A DNA stretch of 64,000 bases from Cacconaster sp045114175 (GTDB lineage: Bacteria; Bacteroidota; Bacteroidia; Bacteroidales; UBA932). The stretch is taken from NCBI GenBank assembly GCA_045114175.1, contig JBGUJZ010000029.1, positions 54,144 through 118,143 on the forward strand, written 5' to 3'. Position numbers and translations under genes: made by a program. Positions 61,297 to 64,000 of this stretch are shown one piece after another (the stretch's first letter is position 1; each line of letters opens with the position of its first letter). The notes under the pieces were generated by a model, which searched no databases, had not been told where the DNA came from, and saw only the letters and a list, made by a program, of their open reading frames with translations.

Positions 61297-62298
61297 ATGA
61301 GAGCCACGAATCATAGCTCCCGATTTATCGAGATGTTTGAGGATGACAGGTATCAAAAAGTTAGATTAGGTGATTATACCGACTTAACCTGGGGCGATAC
61401 CAATACCACGAAGAACAGTTATGCACCTGATGGCTACCTTGCTTTCAGCGCAGGTGGACCGGATGGGAAGCTAGACCATTATGATTATGACCGAGAAGGT
61501 ATTGTTCTATCTGCTATCGGAGCTGATTGTGGGAAAACCTGGTATACTTCGGGGAAATGGTCATGCATTAAGAATACCATTCGTTTTTGGTCAACATCAG
61601 ATGCATTAGATAATTACTTTTTATTTTTGGCCACAAGGGATAAGGAATTTTGGCCTCGTCGAGGCGGCGCTCAGCCTTTTATCCCGCAGACAGATGCTCG
61701 CAACTGCTTAATTCCTCTTCCCCCTCTTTCTTTGCAGCGACAGTTTATTTCGCTAGCAAATCTGGCCGATAAATCAAAATTTAATGGTTTCAAATCCCGA
61801 TTTATCGAGATGTTTGCTTCTTCAGAGAAAATGAAGTTATCAGATGTCGCCATCATTACTATGGGAGCATCACCTGATTCCGCATACTATAATAAGGAAG
61901 GTAATGGAATTCCATTCTACCAGGGTAAAACGGAATTCGGTGATATGTTTATTGGCGAGGCCACTATGTTCTGCAGTGAGCCAGTGAAAACAGCAGAACG
62001 TGGCGACATCCTCATGTCGGTTAGAGCACCTGTTGGAACTGTAAACATCTGTTCTCGTCATTGCTGTATTGGCCGTGGACTTGCTTCTATCAGATCCCGC
62101 AAAGTAGAACCTTTATACATGTATTATGCTTTACGTCTTAAGGAGTTAGATTTGGATGCATTGGGTACCGGATCTACTTTTAAGGCAATAAATAAGGATA
62201 CACTCTTTTCTTTCCAGATAGAAGTAGGAGACGCTAGTAAGCAAACCGAATTTGTTGGCATAGCTCAGCAGGCCGATAAATCAAAATATTTGAATTAG
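61297..62298 (+). CDS. Type I restriction specificity-like protein, HsdS2 (shortened linkers)
   Basis: 333 residues with two TRDs (about 22-150 and 180-320). It begins with SSRFIEMFED, a sequence normally found after the central helix, and the central linker is only ADKSKFNGFKSRFIEMF, about half the HsdS1 length. The C-terminus stops right after QADKSKYLN, so the distal helix is missing. It therefore looks like a donor or silent cassette, or a rearranged product, and may not work as a full specificity subunit. It lies 3 bp after the recombinase gene. Confidence 0.82.
   Translation: MRATNHSSRFIEMFEDDRYQKVRLGDYTDLTWGDTNTTKNSYAPDGYLAFSAGGPDGKLDHYDYDREGIVLSAIGADCGKTWYTSGKWSCIKNTIRFWSTSDALDNYFLFLATRDKEFWPRRGGAQPFIPQTDARNCLIPLPPLSLQRQFISLANLADKSKFNGFKSRFIEMFASSEKMKLSDVAIITMGASPDSAYYNKEGNGIPFYQGKTEFGDMFIGEATMFCSEPVKTAERGDILMSVRAPVGTVNICSRHCCIGRGLASIRSRKVEPLYMYYALRLKELDLDALGTGSTFKAINKDTLFSFQIEVGDASKQTEFVGIAQQADKSKYLN
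61318..61339 (+). repeat. hsdS repeat type 2, copy a
   Basis: A 22-bp direct repeat starting TCCCGATTTATCGAGATG, encoding SRFIEMF before TRD1 of HsdS2; identical copy at 61795-61816. Confidence 0.8.
61764..61780 (+). repeat. hsdS repeat type 1, copy b
   Basis: GGCCGATAAATCAAAAT, in the central linker of HsdS2. Its CGATAAATC core is the reverse complement of GATTTATCG in the type 2 repeats. Confidence 0.75.
61795..61816 (+). repeat. hsdS repeat type 2, copy b
   Basis: Identical to 61318-61339; lies 14 bp after type 1 copy b, before TRD2 of HsdS2. Confidence 0.8.
62271..62287 (+). repeat. hsdS repeat type 1, copy c
   Basis: GGCCGATAAATCAAAAT, identical to copy b, at the C-terminus of HsdS2. 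Confidence 0.75.
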
Positions 62299-62313
62299 AT
62301 AACACACTATAAC

Positions 62314-64000
62314 ATGGCATATTTCAACGAGAACAACACAGTCGAGCAGATGCTCATCAATGTGGCAGAGCAAAATGGGTGGAGTTATGTCGAGCCCCAA
62401 AATATCCCTCGCCATTATGATGAAATCATTGTAGGAGAATGGCTCCTGAGGGCACTGATACGGCTGAATCCTATCACTGAGGACCAGGCTGAGCGCATTA
62501 TTTATAACCTCAGAGCCGCTATCAGCATTGGTATCAACGCAGATGAGTTGATTTCCGCCAATGACCAGTTCCGTCGGCTGTTGTTTGAGGAGAATTCCTA
62601 CCCTTTCGGGAAGGATGGCGACAACATCAATATCCGTTTCTTCAGTGACAAGGCCAGCGAGAACTACTGTGTTGTGACCAACCAATGGGAATTCCCTCGT
62701 GCCAGCAAAGAGGGTGGAAAGCGACTTGATCTCGTTTATATCATTAATGGTATCCCGATGGTAATAGGTGAGGCCAAATCTCCTGTTCGCCCACAAGTGA
62801 CCTGGGCAGACGGTGCCACCGATATAGTTCATTATCAGAAGAGCGTTCCGGAGATGTTCGTGCCCAATATACTTTCATTTGCTAGCGAGGGCCGTGAGAT
62901 TCAGTATGCGGGCATCGGCGCCCCTGTGGACAAATGGGGCCCCTGGTACGCTGATGAGAGTCGTAAGAAGGGCTATTTGAATGCGGTCGCATTTAATTAT
63001 GCAGCATTAATCCGCCCAGAGCGTCTTCTTGACATCTACCGATTCTATACTGTATTTACTGGAACCGCAAGTGGTCACAAGATAAAGATTGTTGCCAGGT
63101 ATCAGCAATACCTTGGTGGCGAGGCTATTGTTCAGCGTGTTCTCTCCACCTACCGTGCAGGTAAAGGCCCTCGTAAAGGTCTCATCTGGCATTTCCAGGG
63201 CTCCGGTAAATCGTGGTTGATGGTATTCGCCGCCCAGAAACTCCGCAGACAAAATGAGTTGAAGGCTCCTACTGTTATTATCGTTGATGACCGTATTGAC
63301 CTGGAAGACCAGATTACTGGAGACTTCACACGGGCTGAGATTCCCAACGTTGAGAACATCACGTCCAAGCAGGAACTTGAGTCAAAGATTAGCCAGAGGA
63401 AGATCCTCATTACTACAATCTTCAAATTCGGCGACTTGGATGCCGGCGAAGTTATTGATACCCGTGACAACATCATCCTGTTGATGGATGAAGCTCACCG
63501 TACACAGGAAGGAGATCTCGGACAAAAGATGCGCACAGCATTGCCCAATGCTTTCTTCTTCGGTCTTACTGGTACACCTATCAACCGGAATGACCATAAT
63601 ACTTTTGCCGCATTCGGTGCCGAGGAAGACAAGTATGGCTATATTTCCAAATACACCTTCCAGAACTCGGTCGCTGATGGCGCTACACTTGAACTCAACT
63701 TCAGTACGGTTCCAGTCAATATGCACCTGGACGAAGAGAAACTGCAGGAGGAGTTTGATGCCCTGACTGACCAGATCAGCGAGGAAGACAAAGAAGAATT
63801 GGTTCGCCGCACCAGCGTGGAGGCTTTCTTCACTGATGAGGACCGTATCAATGAGGTCTGTAAATTCATCGTCAATCACTTCCGGGAGTACATAGAGCCT
63901 ACCGGCATGAAGGCTCAGGTAGTTGTGTACAATCGTGCCTGCTGCGTCAAGTATAAAAAAGCAATTGATGCTCTTCTCGGCACAGACGACCAGACTACGG
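62314..64000 (+). CDS. hsdR: Type I restriction endonuclease subunit HsdR (partial)
   Basis: The first 562 residues; the gene runs off the right edge. The N-terminal nuclease domain has RLDLVYIINGIPMVIGEAK (about 137-155, PD-(D/E)xK type). The motor domain has the Walker A loop FQGSGKSW (about 294-301) and DEAH (about 391-394), then GLTGTP. HsdR translocates DNA and cuts unmodified sites with HsdM and HsdS. The ATG at 62314 lies 15 bp after HsdS2. Confidence 0.93.
   Translation, partial: MAYFNENNTVEQMLINVAEQNGWSYVEPQNIPRHYDEIIVGEWLLRALIRLNPITEDQAERIIYNLRAAISIGINADELISANDQFRRLLFEENSYPFGKDGDNINIRFFSDKASENYCVVTNQWEFPRASKEGGKRLDLVYIINGIPMVIGEAKSPVRPQVTWADGATDIVHYQKSVPEMFVPNILSFASEGREIQYAGIGAPVDKWGPWYADESRKKGYLNAVAFNYAALIRPERLLDIYRFYTVFTGTASGHKIKIVARYQQYLGGEAIVQRVLSTYRAGKGPRKGLIWHFQGSGKSWLMVFAAQKLRRQNELKAPTVIIVDDRIDLEDQITGDFTRAEIPNVENITSKQELESKISQRKILITTIFKFGDLDAGEVIDTRDNIILLMDEAHRTQEGDLGQKMRTALPNAFFFGLTGTPINRNDHNTFAAFGAEEDKYGYISKYTFQNSVADGATLELNFSTVPVNMHLDEEKLQEEFDALTDQISEEDKEELVRRTSVEAFFTDEDRINEVCKFIVNHFREYIEPTGMKAQVVVYNRACCVKYKKAIDALLGTDDQTT

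Noticed and set aside
1..64000. CRISPR array
   Set aside because: No set of regularly spaced direct repeats with unique spacers and no cas gene were seen.

Overview
The window looks like chromosomal DNA from a GC-rich member of the Bacteroidales (phylum Bacteroidota). Three things point there. Promoters repeatedly match the Bacteroidota sigma-A pattern (TTG, about 19-20 bp, TAnnTTTG). Lipoproteins, fimbrillin-like proteins and a CarboxypepD_reg/TonB-type barrel are of Bacteroidales type. The division cluster runs mraZ-rsmH-ftsL-ftsI-murE-mraY-murD-ftsW-murG-murC-ftsQ-ftsA-ftsZ. Genus cannot be fixed from this sequence alone.

Layout. 1-5.3 kb: a partial choloylglycine-type hydrolase, an outer-membrane barrel protein, a phosphodiester glycosidase lipoprotein, and a RAYT-like HUH transposase with three REP-like palindromes. 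5.3-10 kb: tRNA-Ser(UGA), lspA, a DksA-like protein, ileS. 10.2-15.5 kb: a compact peptide secretion operon with a small membrane protein, a C39-peptidase ABC exporter, two double-glycine-leader peptides (the second only 57 aa), a TolC-like protein and a periplasmic adaptor. 15.5-26.2 kb: housekeeping genes (tsaB, greA, dnaX, lptB, nadE, prs, engB, ribF, xseB, xseA). 26.2-44.1 kb: the dcw cluster with a MraZ-type operator, then gltX, rpiB and truB. 44.1-46.1 kb: a small barrel gene whose 3' end is duplicated 1.1 kb downstream, with a DUF2442/DUF4160 pair, a nested inverted repeat and a HigBA remnant nearby. 46.1-54.4 kb: two surface-protein loci, each with a tiny related peptide gene just before a fimbrillin-like lipoprotein gene, separated by preA and a Nudix hydrolase. 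54.5-64 kb: an AT-richer defence-type region with Fic, a small lipoprotein, two tandem hsdM genes, hsdS, a tyrosine recombinase, a second hsdS-like gene and a partial hsdR.

How genes work together. The 10.2-15.5 kb operon can process GG-leader peptides (C39 domain) and carry them across both membranes (ABC exporter, adaptor, TolC). Both predicted mature peptides carry a GxxxG motif, as two-peptide (class IIb) bacteriocins do. The dcw cluster supplies peptidoglycan precursors and divisome parts under apparent MraZ control. The type I restriction-modification locus has two methyltransferase genes and a recombinase between two specificity genes with shared repeats, which suggests variable specificity.
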